Origin: Marivirga harenae
Lineage (GTDB): Bacteria; Bacteroidota; Bacteroidia; Cytophagales; Cyclobacteriaceae
Direction of reading: 5' to 3'
DNA length: 64,000 nucleotides
Assembly: GCF_030534335.1 (NCBI RefSeq)
Contig: NZ_CP130565.1
Span: 579,501 to 643,500 of the forward strand
The notes below the pieces were generated by a model. That model had not been told where the DNA came from, did not search any database, and saw only the letters and a list, made by a program, of their open reading frames with translations. Positions within the stretch are counted from its first letter, which is position 1. Every line of letters starts with the position of its first letter. The position numbers were made by a program, and so were the translations under genes. Below are positions 1-9,746 of this stretch, piece after piece.

Positions 1-870
1 AATCGAATAGCTTCCCAGTCCTTTAAATATTTGTAGTACTTCTCCTGGTGTATCCGCCATTTTAGCAATTACCCCCGCTAACAAGGCAAACACAAAGAAG
101 GGTGCCGCTTTCATAATGATATCTACCATTTTAAGAATAACCTCATTGGCACCGTTTACAAAACTAATTACCCCTGCTACTTTACTGCTTGGTAGCATTG
201 CTAAACAAATCCCGAAGAACAAAGCAAAGAAAATAACTTGAAGCATATTGGCATTACTGTGAAAGGCGCCAAAAACGTTTTCGGGAACCATATCCACAAA
301 AAACTTTAGCGGTCCTTGACTACTTGTTTCATCTGCAGATTCTGCCAACTGATCAACTCTGGCGTTAGAAGCTTCCGCTACATTTTTCAAGGAATCCATG
401 GCGGACTCATTCATTGTTGAACTCACTAAATCTTGATATTGCTGCTCCTGCAAAAAGGACCGACCATCTTTAGGCTGTGGAACATCAGGGTTTTCACTAA
501 CCCATAATTCATATTTGATTCGGTTTTTTACTCGTTGTTCCTCATTGACAAATTTTCCGGGTTTAACTAAATTGACCAAAGTCAATCCAATTCCTACTGC
601 CAAAACAGTTGACATCAAATAGAATACTATAGTTTTCAGCCCTAGTTTCCCTAATTTATTGATGTCGGTCAAACTGGAAACCCCACTTATAATAGAGAGC
701 AGTACCAGAGGAACTGCAATTGCTTTCAACACTCTTATAAATATAGTTCCAAAGGGATCAATCCAATCAATAGTGAATTGGTTCCAGCCTAAGTAGCTAG
801 ATATAAAGGCCCAGGCAATTCCTAGTACCAGACCAATTATAATTTTTATATGTAGTGGTAATTTTTTCAT
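1..870 (-). CDS. Dicarboxylate/sodium (proton) symporter, DAACS family, C-terminus cut by window edge
   Basis: The frame reads leftward from an ATG at 868-870 and is open to base 1, giving 290 N-terminal residues. The start ([20 protein letters not shown]), the second helix rich in small residues (AVPLVLLSIISGVSSL) and the later MLQVIFFALFFGICLAML segment are typical of DAACS glutamate/C4-dicarboxylate:cation symporters of the inner membrane. A hydrophilic insert of about 80 residues lies between early helices, longer than in GltP. The ATG overlaps the aroC stop codon by one base, so translation is probably coupled to aroC. The substrate cannot be told from this part. Confidence 0.85.
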   Translation of the reverse strand, partial: MKKLPLHIKIIIGLVLGIAWAFISSYLGWNQFTIDWIDPFGTIFIRVLKAIAVPLVLLSIISGVSSLTDINKLGKLGLKTIVFYLMSTVLAVGIGLTLVNLVKPGKFVNEEQRVKNRIKYELWVSENPDVPQPKDGRSFLQEQQYQDLVSSTMNESAMDSLKNVAEASNARVDQLAESADETSSQGPLKFFVDMVPENVFGAFHSNANMLQVIFFALFFGICLAMLPSSKVAGVISFVNGANEVILKMVDIIMKAAPFFVFALLAGVIAKMADTPGEVLQIFKGLGSYSI

Positions 871-1946
871 CAAATTTTATTCGTTTTAGCCCTTAATAAA
901 AAGTCCGCAATCGTAATGGCGGCCATTGCTTCTACAATAGGCACTGCTCTTGGTACCACGCAAGGGTCGTGTCTTCCTTTGCCTTTCACAGTGACTTTAT
1001 TTCCATCTTTATCTATACTCTCTTGATCACTCATGATCGTGGCAATAGGTTTGAAAGCCACATTAAAATAAATATCTTGCCCATTTGAAATTCCACCTTG
1101 AATTCCACCTGAATGATTGGTAGTTGTTTTGACTATTCCATCTTCTGTTTCGAAGCGATCGTTGTGTTCCGAACCGTACATTTTCACTCCTTCAAACCCA
1201 CTACCGTATTCGAAACCCTTTACTGCGTTAATACTTAACATGGCTTGACCAAGCACTGCATGTAATTTATCAAATACTGGCTCTCCAAGACCTACTGGAG
1301 TTCCCTGGATTACACAACTTACGATTCCTCCAATGGTATCTTTATTTTTTCTCGTTTCATCTATATGCTGAATCATTCTTTCAGCCATTTCAGGATCAGG
1401 GCAACGAACAATATTTTCTTCCGCTTTACTTAAATTCATTTCCTTATAAGCCCTCTGAAGCCTTAAACCACCCACTTGTGATACAAATGCTTGAACCACA
1501 ACTCCAATTTGCCTTAAAAACATTTTAGCAATTGCCCCAGCGGCTACTCTGGCGGCAGTTTCTCGGGCTGAGCTTCTTCCCCCTCCTCTATAATCACGTA
1601 CACCATATTTTTCCTGATAAGTGAAATCAGCATGTGACGGACGAAAACTATCCTTGATATGAGAGTAATCTTTGCTTTTCTGATTAGTATTACGAATGCT
1701 AAGTGCAATTGGCGTTCCTGTTGTTACTCCCTCAAATATTCCAGATAGAACCTCTACCTCATCTTCTTCTTTCCGCTGCGTGGTGATTTTAGACTGACCA
1801 GGTTTTCTTCTTTGCATTTCAGATTGAAGAAATGTCTCATCAACCTTCACACCCGCAGGACAACCATCGATGATAACACCGATTCCTACGCCATGAGATT
1901 CACCGTAAGTAGTAATTTTGAAGATTTTACCGAAACTATTGCTCAT
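870..1946 (-). CDS. aroC: Chorismate synthase
   Basis: Chorismate synthase makes chorismate from 5-enolpyruvylshikimate-3-phosphate with reduced FMN, the last common step to the aromatic amino acids. The 358-residue protein is full length. It starts with the family signature [14 protein letters not shown], carries the [20 protein letters not shown] block near residues 120-140 and a C-terminal [20 protein letters not shown] block, all diagnostic. It lies 23 bases downstream of batD and overlaps the following symporter start by one base, so the three minus-strand genes are probably one transcript, although their functions are unrelated. Confidence 0.97.
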   Translation of the reverse strand: MSNSFGKIFKITTYGESHGVGIGVIIDGCPAGVKVDETFLQSEMQRRKPGQSKITTQRKEEDEVEVLSGIFEGVTTGTPIALSIRNTNQKSKDYSHIKDSFRPSHADFTYQEKYGVRDYRGGGRSSARETAARVAAGAIAKMFLRQIGVVVQAFVSQVGGLRLQRAYKEMNLSKAEENIVRCPDPEMAERMIQHIDETRKNKDTIGGIVSCVIQGTPVGLGEPVFDKLHAVLGQAMLSINAVKGFEYGSGFEGVKMYGSEHNDRFETEDGIVKTTTNHSGGIQGGISNGQDIYFNVAFKPIATIMSDQESIDKDGNKVTVKGKGRHDPCVVPRAVPIVEAMAAITIADFLLRAKTNKI

Positions 1947-1969
1947 TTATACAAAAATTGATGCGCAAT

Positions 1970-3460
1970 TTAGGATTTTTTCAGCAAGATGAACAAAGAA
2001 ACAGAAAAAGCCACTATAAGAAATATGTTAAACACCCATTTCCAGATTTCAGTGGCTTGATGAGATTGTAATTTATTGGACATTTCATCGATTCGATCAT
2101 AGAATAACCCATCAGAAGAAGCTTGTTCAATATTAACGTTAGCCATGCTTTCTCCCGTAATTTTAATTTGATAATTTGGCTTTAGTGTATCGTATTTTTC
2201 TGTGCGTGTATTGAAAAATATGAATTGGAAATAGTCAGACAAATCATATTCTCCTGGTTCTTTAGGAATCATATAATACCGAAAGGCTTTAGAACCCCTC
2301 ACTGATACACCACTTCGAGTAATGTTCTCACTTATATTAGGTGAGTATATTTCTAGCTCTTTTTTATCTTTAAGCTGAGGTTCAGCAATTCCTGAAATAT
2401 TCCCAGTCCCCCTCACGTCAAATTCATATTGAAAACTTTCGCCAGTATTTAGCTCAGTAGAGTTTATATCTTCAGACAATTTATAATCACCAACCGAAAC
2501 CTGATCCTTTAATGGATGATCTGGCAAAGGGTTTACCTTTACCGTTTTAGGTTTAGAATAGAATTTCTTAAAACTCTCTTTTCTGTTTTGCCCGAAAAAG
2601 CTTCTGCTTTTTGCTACTTGATACTTAATCATTTCCAGACCAACTGTTGGAAATTTGATATCCTCTTCTCCTAAAGGGAAAAAAGTAGCTTGATATATTT
2701 TATAAACAGTATATCTCTTCCCCCCTAAATTAACTGGCTCTCCAGCAATATTCTCAATATTAAAATTTTCCTCCCAGACATTATTTGGTCTTACTTCTTT
2801 TAGAATTTTAGTTAGTTGGTTTGTCAAATCATGAAACTGCAAAGGAGCCCTATTTTCGTTTGAAACATAAAAAGCCAAAGTCGTATTCACTCCTTCACCA
2901 ACATATATTTCTTCTTTATCAGTAGTCAACGCAAAAAATGCATCTTCTTTGAGGTCAACAAACTCCTCGGGCTCGTCTCTTCTTCCAAAGAAATCTTCAA
3001 AAGGATCACTCCCAAAAGGGTCATATCGCCTGTTTTGGTTCTGTTGTTTTGCAGGCCCAACCTCTACAGTCTTACCGGCTGAACTTACCACTTTGCCGTT
3101 GACATTAATACTAAAAGCAGGGATATTGATCGTTCCCTCCCTCTCTGGAACATAGCTTTGGGTAATACTTTGACTTCTGGTCACCTGACCATTAAAGATA
3201 TTAGTAGAGGAACTACTGGAAGTACCTCTCTTCACTAATCCGTTAATATCTGGGAATTTATCATAAGATTTTAAGGTCTCACCTTCTACTTTAACCGTAA
3301 TCGTAAAAACTTGATTCAAAGCAATTCTGTCAGGTCCTAATTCTATAGATATGTCCTGTGCCTTTAAGCCCACGACACTGCCGGAAAATACTGAAAATAT
3401 AATTAAAATTTTTACTAACCTTATTATCATTTTATTCGTATTTTGATTCAAATACTTCAA
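1970..3460 (-). CDS. batD: BatD family protein
   Basis: A 496-residue envelope protein. An N-terminal hydrophobic segment ending at AQD is a likely signal peptide, beta-sandwich repeats follow, and one transmembrane helix (WKWVFNIFLIVAFSVSLFIL) closes the C-terminus, which matches BatD (the 'oxygen tolerance' family). The opening IELGPDRIALNQVFTITVKVEG and the T(S/T)xSxSxxIFNG-like strand region are typical of the family. The first ATG gives ten polar residues before a second Met (MIIRLVKILIIF), and the second is the more natural signal-peptide start. The other bat genes are not adjacent, so this is a detached batD. Its biochemical role is unknown, and family work links it to envelope stress and MoxR AAA+ partners. 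Confidence 0.85.
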   Translation of the reverse strand: MKYLNQNTNKMIIRLVKILIIFSVFSGSVVGLKAQDISIELGPDRIALNQVFTITVKVEGETLKSYDKFPDINGLVKRGTSSSSSTNIFNGQVTRSQSITQSYVPEREGTINIPAFSINVNGKVVSSAGKTVEVGPAKQQNQNRRYDPFGSDPFEDFFGRRDEPEEFVDLKEDAFFALTTDKEEIYVGEGVNTTLAFYVSNENRAPLQFHDLTNQLTKILKEVRPNNVWEENFNIENIAGEPVNLGGKRYTVYKIYQATFFPLGEEDIKFPTVGLEMIKYQVAKSRSFFGQNRKESFKKFYSKPKTVKVNPLPDHPLKDQVSVGDYKLSEDINSTELNTGESFQYEFDVRGTGNISGIAEPQLKDKKELEIYSPNISENITRSGVSVRGSKAFRYYMIPKEPGEYDLSDYFQFIFFNTRTEKYDTLKPNYQIKITGESMANVNIEQASSDGLFYDRIDEMSNKLQSHQATEIWKWVFNIFLIVAFSVSLFILLKKS

Positions 3461-3578
3461 GAAATCGAACGTTAAAATTAGTGTTTAATTTTCGATTTTA
3501 ATAAATTTTTGTTACTTTCAAGATACCATAAAAATTAAGTTCTTTAAAGTACTAACTACAACCCAAACCATAATAGCT

Positions 3579-3764
3579 ATGTTAGATTATGCAAAGTCAA
3601 TTCTTTCAAAGGTAAGCTTCGACAGACGTTTATTTGAAAAAGAATTGAGAAAAGCTATTGCTCTGTTGGTAGAACATGAGCTGAATTTGTTGAAGGAATG
3701 GTGCTATAGAAATTTTAGTTCTAAGTACCGTGATGTGTTAAACAAACATTTCCAAACCACTTAA
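3579..3764 (+). CDS. Small conserved Bacteroidota protein, 61 aa
   Basis: An ORF with its own intergenic space, followed seven bases later by a strong intrinsic terminator, which supports it as a separate small gene. The product has no signal peptide and looks helical and amphipathic. The MLDYAKSILSKVSFDRRLFEKELRKAI segment with a later LKEWCYRNF motif resembles short uncharacterised proteins I recall from Cytophagales and Flavobacteria. No function can be assigned. The alternative is a spurious ORF, but the terminator and lack of competing frames argue against that. Confidence 0.65.
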   Translation: MLDYAKSILSKVSFDRRLFEKELRKAIALLVEHELNLLKEWCYRNFSSKYRDVLNKHFQTT

Positions 3765-3770
3765 TATTAG

Positions 3771-3795
3771 AAGCCACTTTTTAAGTGGCTTTTTT
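3771..3795 (+). terminator. Intrinsic terminator after the 61-aa gene
   Basis: A perfect 9-bp stem, AAGCCACTT / AAGTGGCTT, with a three-base loop is followed by a T run. It begins seven bases after the TAA of the small gene. Confidence 0.85.
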
Positions 3796-3875
3796 GTTAG
3801 TAATAATTCTAAATATCCTACCTCATATTCGCAATTCACTTGCATTTAATGTAATTTCGCATCAAATTTAATCCC

Positions 3876-4913
3876 ATGAACAATAGAACGAAGAATTCAA
3901 TCTATTCTTTAATTTTAGTGGCCATTGTGGCTATAGTTTGGTTTTACCGAGACAGCCAAAATCCGAAAACGGATATACTACCTTATATTTTTATTTCAGG
4001 AGAAGCGCAAGGTACAACCTATAATATCACTTATTCTGATGTGGAAAACAGAAACTTTAAAAATGAAATAGATTCTCTTTTAAGAAAATTTGACCTAAGT
4101 TTATCAACATACCTTCAGAACTCAGAAATCGTTCAGTTTAATAAGTCAGACAGCCTTCAATTCCAATCCCCTTATTTTTATCCCGTTTTAAGAAAATCAA
4201 AGGAAATATATGAAGCATCTGGTGGTGCATTTGACCCTACTGTTTATCCCTTTATTGAAGCTTGGGGGTTTGGTCCAGAAAAAGTAGATTTTCCAGACAG
4301 TAGCCGAATTGAAGAAATAAAGAAATACGTAGGCTTTAGCTACATTCTCTTCGATAAGAAAAAAGTAAAAAAAGAAAAAGAAAAAGTATCTCTTGATTTT
4401 AATGCAATTGCACAAGGATATTCTATAGATGTACTTTATGATTTTCTGGATTCAAAAGGAATCAAAAATATGATGGTTGAATTAGGTGGAGAGCTAAGAG
4501 TAAAAGGCGAAAATGAAAATGGGGATTTTTGGGCTATCGGAATCGATGACCCTCAGCAGGAAGTTGGACAACAGCCCGAGAGAGTAGCGATAATCCATTT
4601 AGATAATGAAGCTATCTCCACATCAGGTAATTATAGAAAATTTTTCGTTTACGAGGGAAAAAAATACGGACATAGCATCAATCCTAAAACAGGCTATCCT
4701 ATTCAAAGAGATATTATAAGTGCTACAGTTGTTGCCCCAAGCTGCATGGAAGCCGATGCCTGGTCCACTGCCTTCATGGTAACTGGATTAGAAGAAGCGA
4801 AGAAAATCCTTTCTTCTCAAGATCATCTGGAAGCTTTTTTTATCTATGAAGATGAAAATGGAGACTTACAACACTACAATACTGACAACCTAAACGGAAA
4901 AATCATATTGTGA
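3876..4913 (+). CDS. apbE: FAD:protein FMN transferase (ApbE family)
   Basis: ApbE proteins use FAD to attach FMN covalently to threonine or serine of target proteins such as Nqr/Rnf subunits, acting outside the inner membrane. The 345-residue protein starts with a signal anchor (IYSLILVAIVAIVWFY), then GEAQGTTYNITY, GGAFDPTVYPFIEAWGFG, LDFNAIAQGYSIDVL, MMVELGGELRVKG and the C-terminal HSINPKTGYPI and SCMEADAWSTAFMVTG motifs, with the metal-binding D near the end. No flavoprotein target gene is adjacent. It is the first gene of a tight three-gene operon with a methyltransferase and a ZIP transporter. Confidence 0.95.
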   Translation: MNNRTKNSIYSLILVAIVAIVWFYRDSQNPKTDILPYIFISGEAQGTTYNITYSDVENRNFKNEIDSLLRKFDLSLSTYLQNSEIVQFNKSDSLQFQSPYFYPVLRKSKEIYEASGGAFDPTVYPFIEAWGFGPEKVDFPDSSRIEEIKKYVGFSYILFDKKKVKKEKEKVSLDFNAIAQGYSIDVLYDFLDSKGIKNMMVELGGELRVKGENENGDFWAIGIDDPQQEVGQQPERVAIIHLDNEAISTSGNYRKFFVYEGKKYGHSINPKTGYPIQRDIISATVVAPSCMEADAWSTAFMVTGLEEAKKILSSQDHLEAFFIYEDENGDLQHYNTDNLNGKIIL

Positions 4914-4915
4914 TC

Positions 4916-5656
4916 ATGTCAGAAGCTAAAAAAGAGTGGTTCAATGAATGGTTTGGTTCTCCTTTTTATCATATTCTCTATAAAAATAGAGATGAAAAAG
5001 AAGCACAGTTCTTTCTGTCCAAACTATTATCATTTTTAAATATCCCTAAAGATGCGAAATTGCTAGATGTAGCCTGTGGCAGTGGTAGACACTCCATCTT
5101 CCTAAATAAGCAAGATTTCGAGGTCGATGGAATAGATATTTCAGAAAGAAATATTGAACTGGCCAAGTCTTATGAGAATGAGAAACTGCACTTTCACGTT
5201 CAAGATATGCGTGAAAGCATCAAAGAAAATTATTTTAACTACGCCTTTAATCTTTTTACAAGTTTTGGCTTTTTCAAATCTGAAGATGAAAATCAAAAAT
5301 GTATTAACTCTATTTCAGATTCGCTACAATCTGGAGGCATATTTACATTAGACTTCCTGAATCCTTATAGAGTGATTCATAATCTAGTGAAAGAGGAAAT
5401 AAAAACAATTGATGGTATCGATTTTCATTTGAAAAGAAATTTTGATGGCGAAAGTATCATTAAAGAAATTGATTTCCACGCAAATGGGGAAAACTATCAT
5501 TTTGAAGAAAGAGTAAAAGCTATCAGACGTTTATCATTTTTAGAATATTTCCGTAACGCTAATTTTATGCTGGTGCAAACCTTTGGAGATTATGAGCTAA
5601 ATGAATACGTACCCGAAACCTCTGAACGCATGATATTTATAGTGAAAAAATTATGA
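4916..5656 (+). CDS. Class I SAM-dependent methyltransferase
   Basis: A small cytosolic methyltransferase. LLDVACGSGRHSIFLNKQDFEV is SAM motif I with the GxGxG-like loop, GIDISERNIELA is motif II, and a Phe-rich segment (FNLFTSFGFF) replaces the usual motif IV acidic patch. I chose the ATG at 4916. A GTG at 4910 would overlap the apbE stop by four bases and add two residues, and cannot be excluded. The gene sits between apbE and the ZIP transporter with overlapping ends, so it is co-translated. The substrate is unknown. Confidence 0.85.
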   Translation: MSEAKKEWFNEWFGSPFYHILYKNRDEKEAQFFLSKLLSFLNIPKDAKLLDVACGSGRHSIFLNKQDFEVDGIDISERNIELAKSYENEKLHFHVQDMRESIKENYFNYAFNLFTSFGFFKSEDENQKCINSISDSLQSGGIFTLDFLNPYRVIHNLVKEEIKTIDGIDFHLKRNFDGESIIKEIDFHANGENYHFEERVKAIRRLSFLEYFRNANFMLVQTFGDYELNEYVPETSERMIFIVKKL

Positions 5657-6396
5657 TCATCAATTCAATCATATTATTTGTACTTACCTTTGGTGCAGGT
5701 TATTTAGTCTTCTTTCTGCCAAACGTTAATAATCATTTTTTCAAATTCGCTTTGGTTTTTGCCGGGGCTTATCTGTTTTCGGTAACCGTCATCCATATTT
5801 TACCTGAAATTTTTTCTCAAGGGGAAAGTGTCTCGCATATAAGTCTATATGTGCTGGCTGGTTTTTTTATCCAAGTGATATTAGAGTATTTTTCCGAAGG
5901 AGTAGAGCACGGACATTTACATACTGTTCATGAAAATCATCAGCATGGACAAAATAAATGGTTGGGATTGTTAATTGCACTTTCCATACACGCCTTTTTG
6001 GAAGGCACGCTTTTGGCACATCCTGATACTATCCATTCTCACGACAACTCAAACTCAGTCTTTTTTGGAATTCTGATGCACAAAATGCCCGCTGCTTTTG
6101 CACTAATGTCAGTCATGATTTGTCACCTGCATACTAAATGGAAAACAATATTGATTCTAGTTATTTTTAGTTTGGCTAGCCCAGCAGGTCTAGGATTGAG
6201 CCATATTTTGCACGATGCTGAAATTTTTTCAGATAAAGTGTTCTTAATTCTATTTGCATTGGTGTCGGGGAACTTCTTACACATATCAACCACTATCTTT
6301 TTTGAAAGCAGCCCCGATCATAGCTTTAATTTCAAGAAGTTATTTATTTCTCTTTTAGGGGCACTGGTTGCCGTATTGGCTGAGTTTTCTTTTTAA
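5653..6396 (+). CDS. ZIP family divalent-metal transporter
   Basis: A 247-residue multi-pass protein with a His-rich cytosolic loop (VEHGHLHTVHENHQHGQ) between the third and fourth helices, followed by IALSIHAFLEGTLL, where His and Glu fall at the metal-site positions of ZIP helix IV, and HKMPAAFALM for helix V. This matches ZIP zinc/iron permeases. Its ATG overlaps the methyltransferase stop (ATGA). The 3' end overlaps the converging gene at 6344 by 53 bases. Confidence 0.88.
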   Translation: MIINSIILFVLTFGAGYLVFFLPNVNNHFFKFALVFAGAYLFSVTVIHILPEIFSQGESVSHISLYVLAGFFIQVILEYFSEGVEHGHLHTVHENHQHGQNKWLGLLIALSIHAFLEGTLLAHPDTIHSHDNSNSVFFGILMHKMPAAFALMSVMICHLHTKWKTILILVIFSLASPAGLGLSHILHDAEIFSDKVFLILFALVSGNFLHISTTIFFESSPDHSFNFKKLFISLLGALVAVLAEFSF

Positions 6397-7039
6397 GAAT
6401 AGCTATTTGCACTATGGTAGTGTAGAGTAAATAGTAACAAGGTAATAAAAGCAAATGACTAATCACATTCTGGTCCATCCATTTATTGAAATTGAGCCCA
6501 AAACTGTGAATCATGGCAGGTCCTGCAAATAGAAGGATAGCCAAGGGAATTTTTAAATAAGTTTTATCTCTCGATTCAAAATATTTGTAAATGTGAATGC
6601 ATGATACAAAGCCAATTAATCCCACAATAGAATTCACCTTTACCACATCAAAATGCTGAACCGAATAAATCTGAGCTACAAATATTCCGAAAAAAGCGAA
6701 TATCAAAGCCCTCAAAAAGAATTTTATTTTAGAAGATTGGATTAACTTCAAACTTGCCAGTTGAAAAAATAGGATAGAAACGCCTTGCAATGTCCAAGCA
6801 ACTAAATGTGGCGTTTTTCCCAAATACAAATCCAATAAATGAGAAGTACCCCCAAGAAAGGCCGACACTCCCAAAAACAAGAAAAAATAGGCTGATAGCT
6901 TTGCGTATTTAGATTTAAAATCGTGGAATAGTCTGTGGCCCAAAAAAGCACAGACCGTAGCCATCATAATATCGGAAATGAAAGTTAAGGGATCGGCTAG
7001 TTCCAATCCCAAAAATTCTATGTAGGTATGTTCAATCAA
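6344..7039 (-). CDS. Multi-pass membrane protein of unknown function (DUF6962-like?)
   Basis: A 231-residue protein with about seven hydrophobic helices, a GHRLFHDF motif near residue 35, a short GGTSHLLDLYLG segment and a His-containing helix (AMIHSFGLNFN). The helix and His pattern recalls DUF6962-type membrane proteins, but I am not certain of that assignment. The C-terminal tail is basic and Pro-rich. It runs against the ZIP gene, with overlapping coding ends. No functional inference is safe. Confidence 0.75.
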   Translation of the reverse strand: MIEHTYIEFLGLELADPLTFISDIMMATVCAFLGHRLFHDFKSKYAKLSAYFFLFLGVSAFLGGTSHLLDLYLGKTPHLVAWTLQGVSILFFQLASLKLIQSSKIKFFLRALIFAFFGIFVAQIYSVQHFDVVKVNSIVGLIGFVSCIHIYKYFESRDKTYLKIPLAILLFAGPAMIHSFGLNFNKWMDQNVISHLLLLPCYYLLYTTIVQIAILKKKTQPIRQPVPLKEK

Positions 7040-7139
7040 TTTAAAAGAAATTCAAAAACCAAAAATAAATAGAGAATTGACTCCAAATAGATCAACTTTC
7101 TATTCAGCAAAAATTAAACTGATGAACAATATATTAATT

Positions 7140-8885
7140 TTATTTTATACTCAAGTGTAATTCTTTTAATTGTTCTGCAGAAATGGTTGCTGGTGAATCA
7201 ATCATCACATCTCTTCCTGCATTGTTTTTAGGGAATGCAATGTAATCTCGGATTGAATCAGAGCCACCAAACATAGCACACAATCTATCAAAACCAAAAG
7301 CAATTCCACCATGAGGCGGAGCTCCATATTCAAATGCCTCCATTAAGAATCCGAATTGCTTTTGCGCCTCCTCTTCAGTAAAACCTAATGCCTTGAACAT
7401 TTTCTGTTGCAATGATTTATCATGAATCCTTATACTTCCACCTCCTATTTCCACTCCATTAATCACCATATCATAAGCATTCGCTCTTATTCTTCCTGGG
7501 TCAGATTCAATGAACTGCATATCTTCTAACTTAGGACTTGTAAATGGATGGTGCATAGCATGGAATCTCTTAGTATCTTCATCCCATTCTAAAAGAGGAA
7601 AATCCAATACCCAAAGTGGTTTAAAAACATTTCGATCTCTTAAACCTAATTCAGAACCCATTTTTAAGCGTAGTTCATTCATCGCTTTACGGGTATGGTC
7701 AACATCTCCACTTAAAACCAAAATCAAATCTCCTGCTTTGGCATCAGTTGCTTGTGCCCATACTTTTAAATCTTCTTGACTATAAAATTTATCCACAGAC
7801 GACTTGAAGCTTCCATCTTTATTGCATTTCACATAAACTAAACCTTTGGCTCCGATCTGCGGGCGCTTTACATATTCGGTCAAAGCATCCAATTGTTTAC
7901 GAGTATAATCTCCAGCACCCGAAACATTGATACTCACCACTAATTCGGCCTGATCGAAGACATTAAATCCTTTGCCTTGAGCATATTGATTTAATTCTAC
8001 GAAAGGCATTCCAAATCTGATATCAGGCTTATCCGATCCATACAATTTCATAGCCTGATCATAGGTCATTCTTTCGAAATCCTCTATTTCAACTCCTTTC
8101 ACTTCCTTAAAAAGGTATTTTACCATCTCCTCAAAAGTGTTAAGGATGTCTTCCTGCTCTACAAATGACATTTCGCAGTCGATTTGAGTAAATTCAGGTT
8201 GACGATCTGCTCTTAAGTCTTCATCACGGAAACATTTCACTATCTGGAAATATTTATCAAAGCCGGACACCATCAATAATTGCTTGAAAGTTTGCGGGGA
8301 TTGCGGCAAGGCATAAAATTCGCCTTCATGAACTCTTGAAGGCACTACGAAATCACGGGCACCTTCTGGTGTGGATTTTATCAGAACAGGAGTTTCAACT
8401 TCTAAAAAACCTGCGCCATCCATAAACCTTCTTGTAGCTTGCATCAATTGATGACGCAATTTTAATTTCTCTCTAACTGCAGGCCTCCTTAAATCCAAAT
8501 AGCGATATTGCATTCTTAATTCTTCTCCGCCATCTGTATCATCTTCTATGGTAAATGGAGGGGTTTTAGCAGCATTTAAGATATTCAATTCTTCAACAAA
8601 AATCTCGATATCACCCGTAGGCATTTTATCATTTTTGGAGAATCGCTCTACCACCTCACCTTTTGCTTGAAGCACAAATTCACGCCCCACTTTTCTCGCT
8701 GTTTTCAGGATATCTTCATTGGTTTTTCCTTCTTCACATAAAAGTTGTGTGATTCCGTATCGGTCACGCAAATCGATCCAAAGCAATCCGCCTTTATTTC
8801 TAACTCGCTGTACCCAGCCGCTCAATACTACTTGCTGACTTTTATTTTCTATTCTTAACTCTCCGCAGTGATGTGTCCTATGCAT
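7140..8885 (-). CDS. aspS: Aspartate--tRNA ligase
   Basis: A class II aminoacyl-tRNA synthetase of 581 residues, the size expected for a bacterial AspRS. The N-terminal OB-fold anticodon domain ([23 protein letters not shown]) precedes the catalytic core: motif 2 [18 protein letters not shown], the bacterial GAD-like insertion around residues 300-420, and motif 3 GIAFGFDRL near residue 530. A TAnnTTTG -10-like element (TACCTTTG) lies on the minus strand at 8912-8919, 26 bases before the ATG, although I see no clear -33 element. Confidence 0.97.
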   Translation of the reverse strand: MHRTHHCGELRIENKSQQVVLSGWVQRVRNKGGLLWIDLRDRYGITQLLCEEGKTNEDILKTARKVGREFVLQAKGEVVERFSKNDKMPTGDIEIFVEELNILNAAKTPPFTIEDDTDGGEELRMQYRYLDLRRPAVREKLKLRHQLMQATRRFMDGAGFLEVETPVLIKSTPEGARDFVVPSRVHEGEFYALPQSPQTFKQLLMVSGFDKYFQIVKCFRDEDLRADRQPEFTQIDCEMSFVEQEDILNTFEEMVKYLFKEVKGVEIEDFERMTYDQAMKLYGSDKPDIRFGMPFVELNQYAQGKGFNVFDQAELVVSINVSGAGDYTRKQLDALTEYVKRPQIGAKGLVYVKCNKDGSFKSSVDKFYSQEDLKVWAQATDAKAGDLILVLSGDVDHTRKAMNELRLKMGSELGLRDRNVFKPLWVLDFPLLEWDEDTKRFHAMHHPFTSPKLEDMQFIESDPGRIRANAYDMVINGVEIGGGSIRIHDKSLQQKMFKALGFTEEEAQKQFGFLMEAFEYGAPPHGGIAFGFDRLCAMFGGSDSIRDYIAFPKNNAGRDVMIDSPATISAEQLKELHLSIK

Positions 8886-8984
8886 GATAAAATCTTAATT
8901 CAAATTTTGGGCAAAGGTAAGCAATTAGCCGAATTGATGAAGTGGTTTTCAGGATTGAATTAACTGAATGAGCAAATATTGAAG

Positions 8985-9024
8985 AAAAAAGGGGTGATTT
9001 CACTTCCTCTTGTGAATCCACCCC
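8985..9024 (-). terminator. Intrinsic terminator after the DsbA-family gene
   Basis: Read on the minus strand, GGGGTGgATTCAC and GTGAAaTCACCCC form a long, nearly perfect stem followed by TTTTTT. Confidence 0.85.
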
Positions 9025-9045
9025 AGACAATCTTATTAACTAATT

Positions 9046-9696
9046 TTATTTGGAAGAAGCGGTTTCTTTAGCTAAAATCTCCTCAATCACCGCTTTCATT
9101 TCATTTTCAGGTCTATAACCTCTGGCTATCAAATATCCTTGCTTACCAATACTTAAAACCACAGATGGAAATCCATTTATCCCCATTTGCTGACCGATCT
9201 GAAACTCTTGATATGTTTTTTCTTTATAAACTGGATCTTCCAATTTACCTTTAAAAACTTCCCAAGGCAGGTCAAAATCTTCTACCAACTTTTTATAGTT
9301 TTCAATTTCATTTAGATTGACACCCTTTTCATACAAAGTGGATTGTAAAGCTGATGCAAACTCTATATTGGATTTTTTACTCATTGATTTGAAAACTGTC
9401 ATTGCTATGCAAGGCAATTCAGAATTGAGCATTAAGCTTCCTTCATCCAAAAGTTCTAAATAGGGCTGACCAAATTTAACCCCCGTCATTTCTTCTAAGC
9501 GTGGCATGGCTTCTTTAAGGTAATCTTTCATCTCACTTAAAGGCTTTACTCTTTCGCCCAATACCATTCCGCCACTAATGGCTTCAAATTCAATTTGCTC
9601 CTTGAACTCTTGCTCCAATTTCTTGATTACTGGACTAAACCCGAAGCACCACCCGCATAAAGGATCGTAAAAGTATAATAATCTTGCTTTTTCCAT
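9046..9696 (-). CDS. DsbA family thiol oxidoreductase (FrnE-like)
   Basis: A 216-residue protein with thioredoxin-fold features: strand RLLYFYDPLCGWCFGF with a CGWC active site (Cys14, Cys17), a long helical insertion, and a cis-Pro region at GINGFPSVVLS. There is no signal peptide, so it is predicted to be cytosolic like FrnE-type DsbA homologues rather than a periplasmic disulfide former. It has its own terminator. The client is unknown. Confidence 0.88.
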   Translation of the reverse strand: MEKARLLYFYDPLCGWCFGFSPVIKKLEQEFKEQIEFEAISGGMVLGERVKPLSEMKDYLKEAMPRLEEMTGVKFGQPYLELLDEGSLMLNSELPCIAMTVFKSMSKKSNIEFASALQSTLYEKGVNLNEIENYKKLVEDFDLPWEVFKGKLEDPVYKEKTYQEFQIGQQMGINGFPSVVLSIGKQGYLIARGYRPENEMKAVIEEILAKETASSK

Positions 9697-9746
9697 GTAG
9701 GTACATACGTTAATGACACTGTCAAGTTCTAGGTTTTTTAAGAACT

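Noticed and set aside
4197-4415. A Phe-rich 72-codon minus-strand frame inside apbE
   Set aside because: It is the complement of A/G-rich coding sequence (poly-Lys/Glu in apbE) and has no independent support.
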